From contig RQOG01000122.1 of the NCBI GenBank assembly GCA_003854985.1, positions 1 to 32,908 on the forward strand: a stretch of 32,908 nt of DNA, given 5' to 3'. This DNA is from Calditrichota bacterium (GTDB lineage Bacteria > Calditrichota > Calditrichia > Calditrichales > Calditrichaceae). Below, in pieces: positions 25,268-32,908 of the stretch. Both the position numbers and the translations under genes were made by a program. The notes under the pieces are model-generated. The model had not been told where the DNA came from. It worked only from the letters and a program-made list of their open reading frames with translations, and did not search any database. Positions within the stretch are counted from its first letter, which is position 1, and every line of letters starts with the position of its first letter.

Positions 25268-25593
25268 CCTATATTTTGTCCGGTAAGAATAGGATTTCCT
25301 GTATATTTAAAATTTATTACAAAGCAGGCAAACCGGCATTCACCAGAAAAATCCATTTATTGACGCCATCCTTTATCAGTTTATATTTTAAACTGACGTA
25401 TTAAAAGCCAAAACTTCACCCTAATTTATATTAAATTATTTCTAAAATATCAACTATTTTATCGACTTTTTTTATAAAATATTGAATACATCCGGGAAAA
25501 ACCCATGATCAGGATAGATGCGGTTAACTTTAATTTGACTGCTACGCGATAATTTTTAACTTTTTTATAGCTGGTAATTTATGGATGTAATAA
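25268..25593. other. divergent promoter region between kinase array and symporter
   Basis: This 326-base AT-rich stretch separates kinase D (minus) from the symporter (plus) and must contain both promoters. I see no gene. The plus-strand pair TTAACT (25524-25529) and GATAAT (25548-25553), 18 bases apart, is a possible but weak promoter for the symporter. A palindrome at 25376-25396 is listed separately. Confidence 0.5.
25376..25396. promoter_or_regulatory. inverted repeat TCAGTTTA-N5-TAAACTGA, possible operator
   Basis: Perfect 8-bp arms (25376-25383 and 25389-25396) with an AT-only five-base centre lie about 140 bases upstream of the kinase D start and 198 bases upstream of the symporter start. 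The spacing is typical of a dimeric regulator site. There is no U-tract to suggest a terminator. Regulator unknown. Confidence 0.35.
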
Positions 25594-27153
25594 ATGGTTC
25601 TAATTGACTGGATCATTCTGCTCGGTTATCTGGCCGGTATGATACTGCTTAGTGTTTTCGTCGGCCGGGGCCATAAAGACATTGACGATTATTATGTAAG
25701 CGGACGAAAATTACCCTGGTGGGCCATTGCTATTTCCACCATGGCCACGCAGACTTCTGCAGTTAGTTTTATTTCCCTGCCTGCTTTCGTCGCCGTAAAA
25801 AAGGGCGGAGGACTGACCTGGCTTCAATACGAATTAGCCGTACCGCTGGCCATCATTTTGGTGATTTCGCTATTAATTCCTCATTTCAGAAAACTCCGGT
25901 TAATCAGCGTCTACGAATATCTTGAACTGCGATTTAATTCTGCCGTAAAGTACCTGGTTAGTTTTGTTTTTTTAATCAGCCGGGGCCTGGCCACCGGAGT
26001 CGGGATATATGCGGTGGCGCTGGTATTGTCCGTATGCCTGAATCTGCCGGTCTGGAGCACAATTCTGATTATTGGAGCTGTCACCATTATTTATGATACC
26101 ATTGGTGGGATGACTGCGGTTGTATATTCAGATGTCATCCAGACCATTATTTTGGTGGTCGGAATCATCATCAGCATCCTATTTGCTATTGATCTTACAG
26201 GAGGTATTGATGATATATTGGCACTTTTTCCTGCCGATCGTCTTAATGCAATTGATTTATCTCTTGGCCTGGATGGAAAATCGGATATGTCTTTCTGGGC
26301 CTTTCTGTTTGGTGGAATATTTATTTATACCTCTTATTATGGAACCGATCAGAGCCAGGTTCAGCGGGAACTTTCTTCCAGAACCGTTGAAGAAACAAAA
26401 AAATCGCTCATATTCAATGGTATCGTGCGATTCCCCTTGACATTGCTTTATACAGCTTTTGGGATTTCACTATTTGCGGTTTATTATCATACGCCGGAAC
26501 TTCAGCAAATGGTTACATCGGAAAATCCTGACTATCTGGTGCCCAATTTTATTTTAATGCTGCCGGCCGGTGTGAAAGGACTGTTGTTTGCTTCTCTTTT
26601 GGCCGCGGCCATGTCCAGCCTGGATTCGGCTCTAAATTCGATTTCTGCGGTTACGATGCAGGATTTGATTCGTCCTGTATTTAAACTTAAAGCAAATGAA
26701 GTAGTGCTGAGCCGGGTCGTAACTTTAATCTGGGGAAGCCTGATTACGTTTTTTGCTTTCTACGTAGGCCAAATCGCCGACACGGTTTTAGAAGGTATAA
26801 ATAAAATCGGATCCGCCTTTTATGGGCCGGTTGTTGCCGCTTTTATCATAGGAATGGTCTTTAAAAAAATACAGCCTAAACCTGTTTTTATTGGCATCCT
26901 TTCCGGCGTTCTGTTTAATCTGGGACTCTGGATTTTATTACCCCAGGTAAGCTGGGTATGGTGGAATTTCACAGGATTCATAGTTACGGTTTGCATAGCG
27001 GCTGCACTAAGCCTGAATTATGTCCCGGAAATAGTAAATCGAAAACATCTGTTTATTCCGAAATGGGAAAAATCTTTCTACTACTTAACCGCTTATTTTA
27101 TACTAATGCTATTGATATTAACAGCTATTACCCTCTTAAGCAGCAGGTGGTAA
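25594..27153 (+). CDS. sodium/solute symporter (SSS family)
   Basis: A 519-residue membrane protein with about 13 hydrophobic helices. Family signatures are DDYYVSGRKLPWWAIAIS (31-48), QTSAVSFISLPAFV (53-66), GGMTAVVYSDVIQTIILVVG (171-190), YTSYYGTDQSQVQREL (245-260) and AMSSLDSALNS (339-349), the last carrying the Ser residues that shape the sodium site. It imports a small solute with Na+; the substrate cannot be read from the sequence. It resembles the sugar, inositol and iodide branch more than the proline branch. It is transcribed divergently from the kinase array, so a link between a sensed ligand and uptake is possible but unproven. Its downstream neighbour is convergent and ends 18 bases away. 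Confidence 0.93.
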   Translation: MVLIDWIILLGYLAGMILLSVFVGRGHKDIDDYYVSGRKLPWWAIAISTMATQTSAVSFISLPAFVAVKKGGGLTWLQYELAVPLAIILVISLLIPHFRKLRLISVYEYLELRFNSAVKYLVSFVFLISRGLATGVGIYAVALVLSVCLNLPVWSTILIIGAVTIIYDTIGGMTAVVYSDVIQTIILVVGIIISILFAIDLTGGIDDILALFPADRLNAIDLSLGLDGKSDMSFWAFLFGGIFIYTSYYGTDQSQVQRELSSRTVEETKKSLIFNGIVRFPLTLLYTAFGISLFAVYYHTPELQQMVTSENPDYLVPNFILMLPAGVKGLLFASLLAAAMSSLDSALNSISAVTMQDLIRPVFKLKANEVVLSRVVTLIWGSLITFFAFYVGQIADTVLEGINKIGSAFYGPVVAAFIIGMVFKKIQPKPVFIGILSGVLFNLGLWILLPQVSWVWWNFTGFIVTVCIAAALSLNYVPEIVNRKHLFIPKWEKSFYYLTAYFILMLLILTAITLLSSRW

Positions 27154-27171
27154 TCCGGTGATATAATTTAC

Positions 27172-27993
27172 CTACCTATTACTGCCGGTTCTCAGATTTC
27201 GCAAAAAAACAAATAGAAATACAGCGCTGATTACAGCCAGAACCGCAAATATCCAAGCGATCGAGGCGTCTTCAGCGACGCCTTTTATATCGAGCATGAT
27301 AACCATGCCAATTAGGGCAACCGCCAAAATTAAAATAAATACCAGCGCGGTTGGCGTCAGGATTAATCCGATTTTATGTTTCTTCCATAATAAAACCGCC
27401 GTAATAACCAGTCCGGGAAGAACAATCGATAAATCCAGCACATGAACGGGATTTACCAGCAGTTTATAATCAGCCACCTCAGCGGGAACCGTATTGCTCA
27501 GAATAGCGGGCAAAACAGATTTCAGCCATAACACATAAAACATAGCTGAAACAATCAACATGAATATGCCGATGGAACGCACCGGCATTGTATCCTTAAA
27601 CCAGTTTTTTACTTCCATTCCATTCAACCGGATCAGGATTAGTATAAAGGCATAGAGCGATAATCCCAAAATAGCGCAGTAAAAAAGAAAAAGACGATTG
27701 AAATGTACGCCGAAGGCATAGATAAAAAATGAATACAACAGGTAAAATATTGTTCCTGCATAAACAAAATATCCTGGTTTAGAATCTCGATTCACAAATA
27801 CCAATGCCAGGATAAGCAAGGGAATTACGATAAAAAGATTAACCGCATCCTGCCCCGCGCCCTGTGCGGCCATTGATGCGGCGTCCCTCTCATAAGTGGT
27901 TTCATCAAATACGCCGAGAAAGGAAACAACGGTAAGCATTACCGCCAGCAAAATCGTTATAATAGTGATCGACTTCATGGAATGGCTTTGCAT
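27172..27993 (-). CDS. polytopic membrane protein of unknown function
   Basis: A 273-residue protein with about eight hydrophobic helices (first near 10-29, then 51-66, 74-95, 101-120, 142-162, 188-203, 213-236, 243-266). I do not recognise the family. A soluble loop between helices 1 and 2 carries DETTYERDAASMAAQGAGQD and probably faces the periplasm. The ATG at 27993 has AGAGG five bases upstream. It follows the LysE-type gene by 33 bases in the same direction, so it may be the last gene of a four-gene transcript with the ABC transporter. It meets the symporter gene end to end. No catalytic motif is apparent. Confidence 0.75.
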   Translation of the reverse strand: MQSHSMKSITIITILLAVMLTVVSFLGVFDETTYERDAASMAAQGAGQDAVNLFIVIPLLILALVFVNRDSKPGYFVYAGTIFYLLYSFFIYAFGVHFNRLFLFYCAILGLSLYAFILILIRLNGMEVKNWFKDTMPVRSIGIFMLIVSAMFYVLWLKSVLPAILSNTVPAEVADYKLLVNPVHVLDLSIVLPGLVITAVLLWKKHKIGLILTPTALVFILILAVALIGMVIMLDIKGVAEDASIAWIFAVLAVISAVFLFVFLRNLRTGSNR

Positions 27994-28026
27994 AGTACCT
28001 CTTGTATCTATTGTTTATACATTATT

Positions 28027-28644
28027 TTATTCTATAAAATATTCCATCGCCAGGTATAATTCATATACGCCAAATAGAAATAATGCGGCTGCGGATATGC
28101 CGATTAATACACGGCTGATTTTAGGGCCGAAACGCCTGGCGGCGGAAAAAAGTATAATGATACCCATCATCGTGATGATGATGGTGCAATAAAACCCAAA
28201 AATCAAGGCCAGACCTTTTACAGAAGATTCATTCCAGCCTGTCAGAAAGAGCGGCCCCATAACCAGACTCCAGCCGATATAGGGATTCGGATTTAAAATA
28301 TTAACCATAGCCGCGTTGATTATTGTCTGTCGGCCCGATTGTTTATCGATGATTTTATCGGGATTGTATAATTGCCAGGCTTTATAGGCTTTATACGCCA
28401 GGTAAAGCAAAAACAGACCTCCGGCAAACTGAATGACATGAATAAAACCGGCCGATACATTGCTTAGCACAAAAATTACCAGTAGAAAAATCGGGCCGTC
28501 GCTTAAAAGAGGGGCAAAGGCTGCGGGCAGCGTGGATTTCCAGCCGTGGCTCAACGCCTTTGATACAATAAATGTAAACAGCGGACCGGGCTGTACAGCT
28601 GCCGCAAAGGCAAAGGTGATACCCATGAGCAGATATGCAATCAT
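28027..28644 (-). CDS. LysE-family exporter
   Basis: A 205-residue inner-membrane protein with about six helices. The N-terminal signature AAAVQPGPLFTFIVSKALSHGW (about 14-35) is characteristic of LysE/RhtB-type amino-acid and small-metabolite exporters, and NPNPYIGWSLVMGPLF near the middle matches the second conserved loop. Length is normal for the family. The substrate is not predictable from sequence. It lies 40 bases after the ABC permease gene and 33 bases before the unknown membrane protein, all in one direction. The ATG at 28644 follows a GGGACGGA stretch that can serve as a ribosome binding site. Confidence 0.87.
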   Translation of the reverse strand: MIAYLLMGITFAFAAAVQPGPLFTFIVSKALSHGWKSTLPAAFAPLLSDGPIFLLVIFVLSNVSAGFIHVIQFAGGLFLLYLAYKAYKAWQLYNPDKIIDKQSGRQTIINAAMVNILNPNPYIGWSLVMGPLFLTGWNESSVKGLALIFGFYCTIIITMMGIIILFSAARRFGPKISRVLIGISAAALFLFGVYELYLAMEYFIE

Positions 28645-28684
28645 TTCCGTCCCGACTTATTTGTTGAACAGATAAAAACCAATA

Positions 28685-29494
28685 TTACAAATCCCGCCGA
28701 TTAAATTTTAACAATGAGATAATAAAAAATATTACCGTAATCAATAAAGATATTAATACTGAGTTTCCAATATTTATCTCTTCCATGACATATTTTACCG
28801 GCTGATAAAGCTGGAAATAGCTGTAAGAAACCAGATATTCCAGGGAAGACGCCGCCCTTATTATCGTATCATAAAAATAAAGTACCACCATTATGGAAAT
28901 GATATAGGTTAGCGTTTTCCCGCGTTCACGGTTAAAAACGGCAACCGCCAGGGAAATAGCCGCCATACTCAGATAGAAACAAAACCCTGCCAGGCAGATT
29001 TCAACAAAAACAGATAACTGTAACGATACATTAAAAATCCAACTACCCAAAAAAGTGCCTGAAAAAAAGCCTACAAAAAGTAACAGGAAGCATAAGACTA
29101 AAAATAGAAATAATTGAACAACAATTAACCCGCGGTCTATTGGTTTAGTGAGTAGAATATCAAACGTTTTATTTTCAATTTCTCCGGCTATATATCTGGC
29201 CGGAATGCTGACAGGCAGAAAAGCCAGAGCCATTAACACAAGAGGATGCGCGTATCCGAAGGCTGTCATTTGTGCAAAGAACATTTCCGATCCCGTTTTT
29301 ACGCCGATCATGTTCATAATGAAAGGCGGCAGCAACTCGGCATAGGCTCCGATAAAAGTTCCGATATCGGATTCGAACAGCAGAGATACCCATAGGAACT
29401 GAAAAGACAGTCCGAACAGAAACAAGAACAGAATAATATATTTTTGGTCATAAAACAGCTTTTTAAAATAATCCGGTTGCAAATAATCGATCAT
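28685..29494 (-). CDS. ABC-2 type transporter permease
   Basis: A 269-residue membrane protein with six main hydrophobic segments, starting with a cytoplasmic N-terminus (MIDYLQPDYFKKLFYD) and a helix at about 20-36. The segment SIPARYIAGEIENKTFDILLTKPIDRGLIVVQLF (about 91-124) is the typical ABC-2 coupling region between helices 2 and 3. With the ATPase gene 14 bases upstream it should form a two-gene exporter, or a membrane-remodelling transporter in the NosY/NatB style. Substrate unknown. The match to the ABC-2 family is clear by pattern and context. Confidence 0.85.
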   Translation of the reverse strand: MIDYLQPDYFKKLFYDQKYIILFLFLFGLSFQFLWVSLLFESDIGTFIGAYAELLPPFIMNMIGVKTGSEMFFAQMTAFGYAHPLVLMALAFLPVSIPARYIAGEIENKTFDILLTKPIDRGLIVVQLFLFLVLCFLLLFVGFFSGTFLGSWIFNVSLQLSVFVEICLAGFCFYLSMAAISLAVAVFNRERGKTLTYIISIMVVLYFYDTIIRAASSLEYLVSYSYFQLYQPVKYVMEEINIGNSVLISLLITVIFFIISLLKFNRRDL

Positions 29495-29508
29495 AAGAAC
29501 TATGCTTT

Positions 29509-30396
29509 TTAATTCCTGTAAAACTTCATAAAGGTTTCTTCCAGGGAAGGCTCCGGAAAAACCAGGTTGTTCAGCTTATATTTTGACAGTTTTTTAATAA
29601 TGGGATTAATGTCACCGCTTATATTTAATATCAGTCTGCCGGGTTGCCGGTCAACCATGGCAACATTGTCCATAGTAAAATCTTCCGCCTTATAATCTCC
29701 GTCAAAAGTTATTTCCATCCGTCTGACCATTTTTTTCTTCAGGTTTTCTATGCCTTCCAAAGCAATTAACTGCCCGGCGCGAACCAGCCCGACACGATCG
29801 CAGATTTTTTCCACTTCGGCAAGATTGTGCGATGAAAAAAAGATGGTTTTACCACGACTCTTCAGGAACATTAAAAAATCATATAAAACGGTTTTATTAA
29901 GCGGATCAAGACCTTCCGTCGGTTCATCCATCACAATCAGATCGGGATCATTCTGCAGAGCCTGAATAATGCCGAGTTTCTGTTTCATGCCATGGGAATA
30001 ATATTTGATTTTCCTGCCTAAATCTGCCGGACTGAATTTGAAGGCCGACAACAGATCATTTCGCCAGCGGGGCTCATTTCGTAAAAAACCGCTCATAAAA
30101 TCCAGATAATGGATACCGCTCAGATGTTCATACAATTTCAATTCACCCGGCAGATTTCCGATTTGTTTGAAAATTTGCCGATAATATTGACTCACATTTT
30201 TACCGAAAACAAGAATCCGCCCTGAAGACGGTTTTAACAAATGCAGCATCAGCCTTATGGTCGTCGTTTTACCGGCTCCGTTCGGACCTAAAAATCCGAA
30301 AACCTCTCCCGGATAAATTTCCAGATTTAATGCCGCTATACCAGGCTGTTTCCCGTAATATTTGGAGATATTCAGAAAATTAATAACGGATTCCAT
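29509..30396 (-). CDS. ABC transporter ATP-binding protein (ABC-2 partner)
   Basis: A 295-residue ATPase. Counted from the ATG at 30396, Walker A is GPNGAGKT (37-44), the signature loop is YSHGMKQK (133-140), Walker B is LIVMDEPT (153-160), and the switch histidine lies in FSSHNLAEVEKICD (His190). The C-terminal 90 residues are an accessory domain common in ABC-2 exporters of the drug, antibiotic and NatA type. A GTG at 30423 would add nine residues; the ATG is preferred because the protein then begins at the usual distance from the first strand. It is the first gene of the likely transcript with the permease, LysE-type exporter and membrane protein. Confidence 0.92.
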   Translation of the reverse strand: MESVINFLNISKYYGKQPGIAALNLEIYPGEVFGFLGPNGAGKTTTIRLMLHLLKPSSGRILVFGKNVSQYYRQIFKQIGNLPGELKLYEHLSGIHYLDFMSGFLRNEPRWRNDLLSAFKFSPADLGRKIKYYSHGMKQKLGIIQALQNDPDLIVMDEPTEGLDPLNKTVLYDFLMFLKSRGKTIFFSSHNLAEVEKICDRVGLVRAGQLIALEGIENLKKKMVRRMEITFDGDYKAEDFTMDNVAMVDRQPGRLILNISGDINPIIKKLSKYKLNNLVFPEPSLEETFMKFYRN

Positions 30397-30801
30397 ACTT
30401 CTATTCTTTATATCGTTTTGCACAAAATACGAGTTTTAAATAAACGGTCAAAATGATTTATATACCCGAACAGAAAAGGGATCTTAGAAATAATTAAAAA
30501 TGTTTAAAAAAAACAACTTTTCCTCTTGTGAATATGATTTTACCCTCTTATATTATATCCATCTTTTAAGCGCTCGTTGAATATGGGTTGATACTATTAA
30601 TTTAATCTTCCAACTTCTTTGGTCGGTTTTCATGCGGCCATAGCGACCTGCCGGAAAATTTGTAAGACGAACGCTTTCAAAAAAAGTAAATGTAAAAACC
30701 TGTTGTGATGTTTGTCTTTTGACTTAGTGAGGATAACAGGTATAATAACAACTAAATTCGGGACAAACTCTGACAATTTCATTTCATTAGCGAGGTTTTT
30801 T
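30397..30801. other. intergenic region between ABC transporter and small ORF
   Basis: No gene is supported in these 405 bases. An in-frame upstream extension of the small ORF to 30712 exists but crosses the predicted promoter. The right end contains the strong promoter listed separately. GCGGCCATAGCGACC around 30634-30648 looks like a fragment of a 5S rRNA 5' end, but the rest of a 5S gene is absent. Confidence 0.5.
30719..30746 (+). promoter_or_regulatory. near-consensus sigma-70 promoter for the 75-residue ORF
   Basis: TTGACT (30719-30724), a 16-base spacer and a perfect TATAAT (30741-30746) form the best promoter seen in the window. Reading the -35 as TTTGAC at 30718 gives a 17-base spacer. 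Transcription would start near 30753, leaving a leader of about 50 bases before the ATG at 30802. Confidence 0.65.
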
Positions 30802-31029
30802 ATGGCAAACAGAAATATTCAATTCACAGCCAATACCGGGACCAGAGAATTTATTTCTTTTCATAAGGAGATGGATTTGGAGGAGATCAAAAAGACAATA
30901 GGTGAAGAATATCCGAATTTGAGCGAAGACGTAATTAACGGCGCTATTTTATCCTGTTTCAGCAGTATACCGCCACCCCGTCCCCGGGAATTATTTATGG
31001 ATTGTCTTAGAAGAAGATTAAGTTTCTGA
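30802..31029 (+). CDS. small protein of unknown function, 75 residues
   Basis: The ATG at 30802 has GAGG eight bases upstream and a near-consensus promoter about 50 bases before it. The protein begins MANRNIQFTANTGTREFISF, contains a charged helix-like segment (HKEMDLEEIKKTIGEEYPNLSEDVINGAILSCF in two parts, about 21-53), a proline-rich turn (SIPPPRPRELF, about 55-65) and a basic end (DCLRRRLSF). It has no membrane segment and no family I recognise. Two cysteines (51 and 68) are too far apart for a simple metal knuckle. It is convergent with the DUF4230 gene, with a single base between the two stop codons. Good start signals make a real gene likely. Confidence 0.7.
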   Translation: MANRNIQFTANTGTREFISFHKEMDLEEIKKTIGEEYPNLSEDVINGAILSCFSSIPPPRPRELFMDCLRRRLSF

Positions 31030-31030
31030 T

Positions 31031-31774
31031 TTAAAAACTCTCCGGGTTTATTTCATCTGAATAATTTCGCAGTGAGTCCAATTTTGGCAGTCCTTCCAAT
31101 TCTATACTTTGCCAGACAAAATTGATCTGGTTAAACTCTATATCCAGGGATAGTTCTTTAATCATTGTTTTCAGTTGTGACTCCAGCGCATTTTTAACCT
31201 GATCCCGGTATTCCAATGAAATTGCCTTACGCCTCGCCGCTTCCCGCATGCTGTTAACCGCATTTTCCCGATCCTGTTCTTTAAAACTGTTCCACCAGCC
31301 TTCGCGGTCTCGTATCACCCGATAGTTTTCCGTCTCGAAGGTCAATAAAAGAGGCTCCGGTATCATAAAGGTTAACTGGTAGAATTTACCTCCATTATTA
31401 TCGGATTCGGAAATATTAATGGAAAAATCCTGTTTCTTTAAATTAAATCCGTATTTAGCCAGATAAAATCCTCTCAGATGCATTTCCTTGGTACTGCCCA
31501 GCCAGGTATCGCTGTACTCATAATCATAGATCACCCGCTGGGAATATACGGCCACTTCCAGGATGGCGGCTTTTTCTTCATAGACTACGGTATTTTTAAT
31601 CGAAATTCTGGGAGAAAAATCAAATGCGGCAGCCACGCCATCCGCAATTTTTTTACCGGCATTAACGACCACTTCGGACGGTTTAACAATAAAATAATAA
31701 AAAATACCGGTTCCGAAAGCGGCCGCAAAAAGAACAACGGTTAAATACAGAACGGCTTTTGTTTTGAATTTCAT
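31031..31774 (-). CDS. DUF4230 family membrane-anchored protein
   Basis: A 247-residue protein with one N-terminal membrane helix (about 7-29) and an extracytoplasmic domain matching DUF4230: GKKIADGVAAAFDFSPRISI (about 40-60), then ILEVAVYSQ, a middle STKEMHLRGFYLAKYGFNL (about 94-112), a predicted strand pair, REGWWNSFKEQDRENAV (about 157-173) and a helix with EAARRKAI. The fold and function of the family are not established to my knowledge. It has no close co-directional neighbour: the upstream 262 bases hold its promoter and that of the divergent methylase gene. Confidence 0.8.
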   Translation of the reverse strand: MKFKTKAVLYLTVVLFAAAFGTGIFYYFIVKPSEVVVNAGKKIADGVAAAFDFSPRISIKNTVVYEEKAAILEVAVYSQRVIYDYEYSDTWLGSTKEMHLRGFYLAKYGFNLKKQDFSINISESDNNGGKFYQLTFMIPEPLLLTFETENYRVIRDREGWWNSFKEQDRENAVNSMREAARRKAISLEYRDQVKNALESQLKTMIKELSLDIEFNQINFVWQSIELEGLPKLDSLRNYSDEINPESF

Positions 31775-32036
31775 TTTACAGGACCTCGCAGAAGTTCGAC
31801 GTGTAATTTAAGAATTCATTCTCGTTTTAGACAAATAAAATTCAATAAACAATATTTTACCAATATAACGCCTGGACCTGATACACATATTTAAATTTGA
31901 ATTAACCCTTATTAAATGACATGATATTTTATCGGCAAGTCAGTCCCTTTTAATGAATATCGGATTTTGAAATATGATCATTTACCGTTAATTTTGTCTT
32001 CGATATTAAACTTAAACGCTTCCCGGAATCAGAACG

Positions 32037-32908
32037 ATGCAGACAAAACCTGTTGATTATAGTCATTTATTAAGAACAAATATTCTATCGGCGGATGGCC
32101 GCGAAGGCGCTCTGGTTGATCTGTGCCAAGCCTTATTAAAACCAGACGGGGTACAGAAAAATATAAACGAACGGCCGGAAGATAAAATTACCAATGAAGC
32201 TTTAAAATCAATTTTCAGATTGATCATTATTCTTTATGCGGGCGAAAACGGAATCCTGCCCGGAAATCAGAAAAAAAAACTAAAAGAAATTATCCAATCA
32301 GCAATTTCCAAAGCCGAAACATCGGTTTCAGGAATTTCATTAAAACTGCTGGAAATCTTTCGGGAATTTTATTCTATCTGCCCGAGCAAATTGTTCAATT
32401 GCCGCGACGATGATCTTTTAGACGATATACTGATATCGGAAATCATTAGAAAACTAACCCATTACCGCGGCAGATCGGGTGAAATTCTGTCCATTGTTTA
32501 CGATCGGATTGATATCCGGCAGGTTGGCGCCATCTATGAAGATTTGCTCGATTATCATTGGCATATCAACGAAAATAACGGGCAGGTATATTTTTCAGGG
32601 AACAGAGCAAAGCGCAGATCATCGGGATCATTTTTCACCCCGGAAATAATTATATCGGATATGATCGGTTCCAGCGTGGGCAGGAAACTGGATGAAATAC
32701 GGACAAAGGCCGACAGCGTTGATTCCAACCGGGTTGCGGGAAAAAAGGCTCTGGAACTGAAAATCCTGGATCCGGCTATGGGCAGCGGGCATTTTTTAAT
32801 CGAAACCGCAGGGTATTTTTCGAAGCGGCTGATGGAAAGTACTGAACAGACAAAGCATTCGAAAGATGTCCCGATTGATCCATGGGGCTGGCAGCGTATA
32901 ATCGCGGA
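32037..32908 (+). CDS. N-6 adenine DNA methylase, Eco57I-like, 5' part (truncated by window end)
   Basis: An open frame of 290 codons starts at the ATG at 32037 (GGAA nine bases upstream) and runs off the window. The first 160 residues are helical without a recognised nuclease motif. VGAIYEDLLDYHW (about 163-175), RRSSGSFFTPEIIISDMI (about 193-210) and LDPAMGSGHFLIET (244-257) match the entry to the SAM-binding domain of Eco57I-type and type IIG enzymes; DPAMGSGHF is motif I. The catalytic NPPY motif should lie just beyond the window. Such proteins can be stand-alone methylases, type IIG restriction enzymes or the methylase of BREX- or DISARM-like systems. The missing 3' part is needed to choose. 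Confidence 0.85.
   Translation, partial: MQTKPVDYSHLLRTNILSADGREGALVDLCQALLKPDGVQKNINERPEDKITNEALKSIFRLIIILYAGENGILPGNQKKKLKEIIQSAISKAETSVSGISLKLLEIFREFYSICPSKLFNCRDDDLLDDILISEIIRKLTHYRGRSGEILSIVYDRIDIRQVGAIYEDLLDYHWHINENNGQVYFSGNRAKRRSSGSFFTPEIIISDMIGSSVGRKLDEIRTKADSVDSNRVAGKKALELKILDPAMGSGHFLIETAGYFSKRLMESTEQTKHSKDVPIDPWGWQRIIA

Noticed and set aside
28150..28185. Palindromic ATC/GAT-rich stretch
   Set aside because: It lies inside the LysE-type gene and encodes a membrane helix (TMMGIII), so coding constraint explains it.
30634..30648. 5S rRNA-like fragment GCGGCCATAGCGACC
   Set aside because: It resembles the 5' end of 5S rRNA over about 14 bases, but the following 100 bases do not continue as 5S, so it is chance or an unrecognisable remnant.

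Overview
The window most likely comes from a chromosome of an FCB-group bacterium such as a Calditrichota, Ignavibacteriota or KSB1-like lineage. This is inference: large sensor kinases built on two-propeller (Reg_prop plus Y_Y_Y) input modules are typical of that group, base composition is moderately AT-rich, and tightly overlapping minus-strand operons dominate. No rRNA, tRNA, CRISPR array, transposase gene or phage gene was found.

Region 1 (1-1498) holds a gene-poor stretch packed with short hairpins, then a DUF4256 gene on the minus strand that is interrupted by an in-frame amber codon. Region 2 (1499-9456, minus strand) is a compact operon for a membrane complex related to hydrogenase-4 and formate hydrogenlyase. 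Its order is regulator (HTH plus PTS EIIA-like), HyfB, HyfC, HyfE, HyfF, HyfG-like large subunit, then a ferredoxin/HyfI-like small subunit. The large subunit lacks all four cysteines that would bind the NiFe centre, so this looks like an energy-converting hydrogenase-related (Ehr) complex rather than a hydrogenase.

Region 3 (9739-25234, minus strand) is a signalling block. Four successive paralogous histidine kinases of about 1100 residues overlap end to end, each with a 14-blade periplasmic double propeller. They are followed by one stand-alone Rcp1-type receiver protein and a soluble receiver-kinase-receiver protein. None of these carries a DNA-binding domain, so the array seems to feed a phosphorelay with no transcriptional output encoded locally. 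Its target may be encoded elsewhere; the Ehr operon immediately downstream is a testable candidate.

Region 4 (25594-31774) is ordinary accessory content: a divergently transcribed sodium/solute symporter, then minus-strand genes for a membrane protein, a LysE-type exporter and a two-gene ABC-2 transporter, a small orphan ORF behind a near-consensus promoter, and a DUF4230 protein. Region 5 (32037 to the window end) is the 5' part of an Eco57I-like adenine DNA methylase that may open a restriction or defence locus beyond the window.

All functional statements come from reading motifs in the translated sequence. No database search was run.
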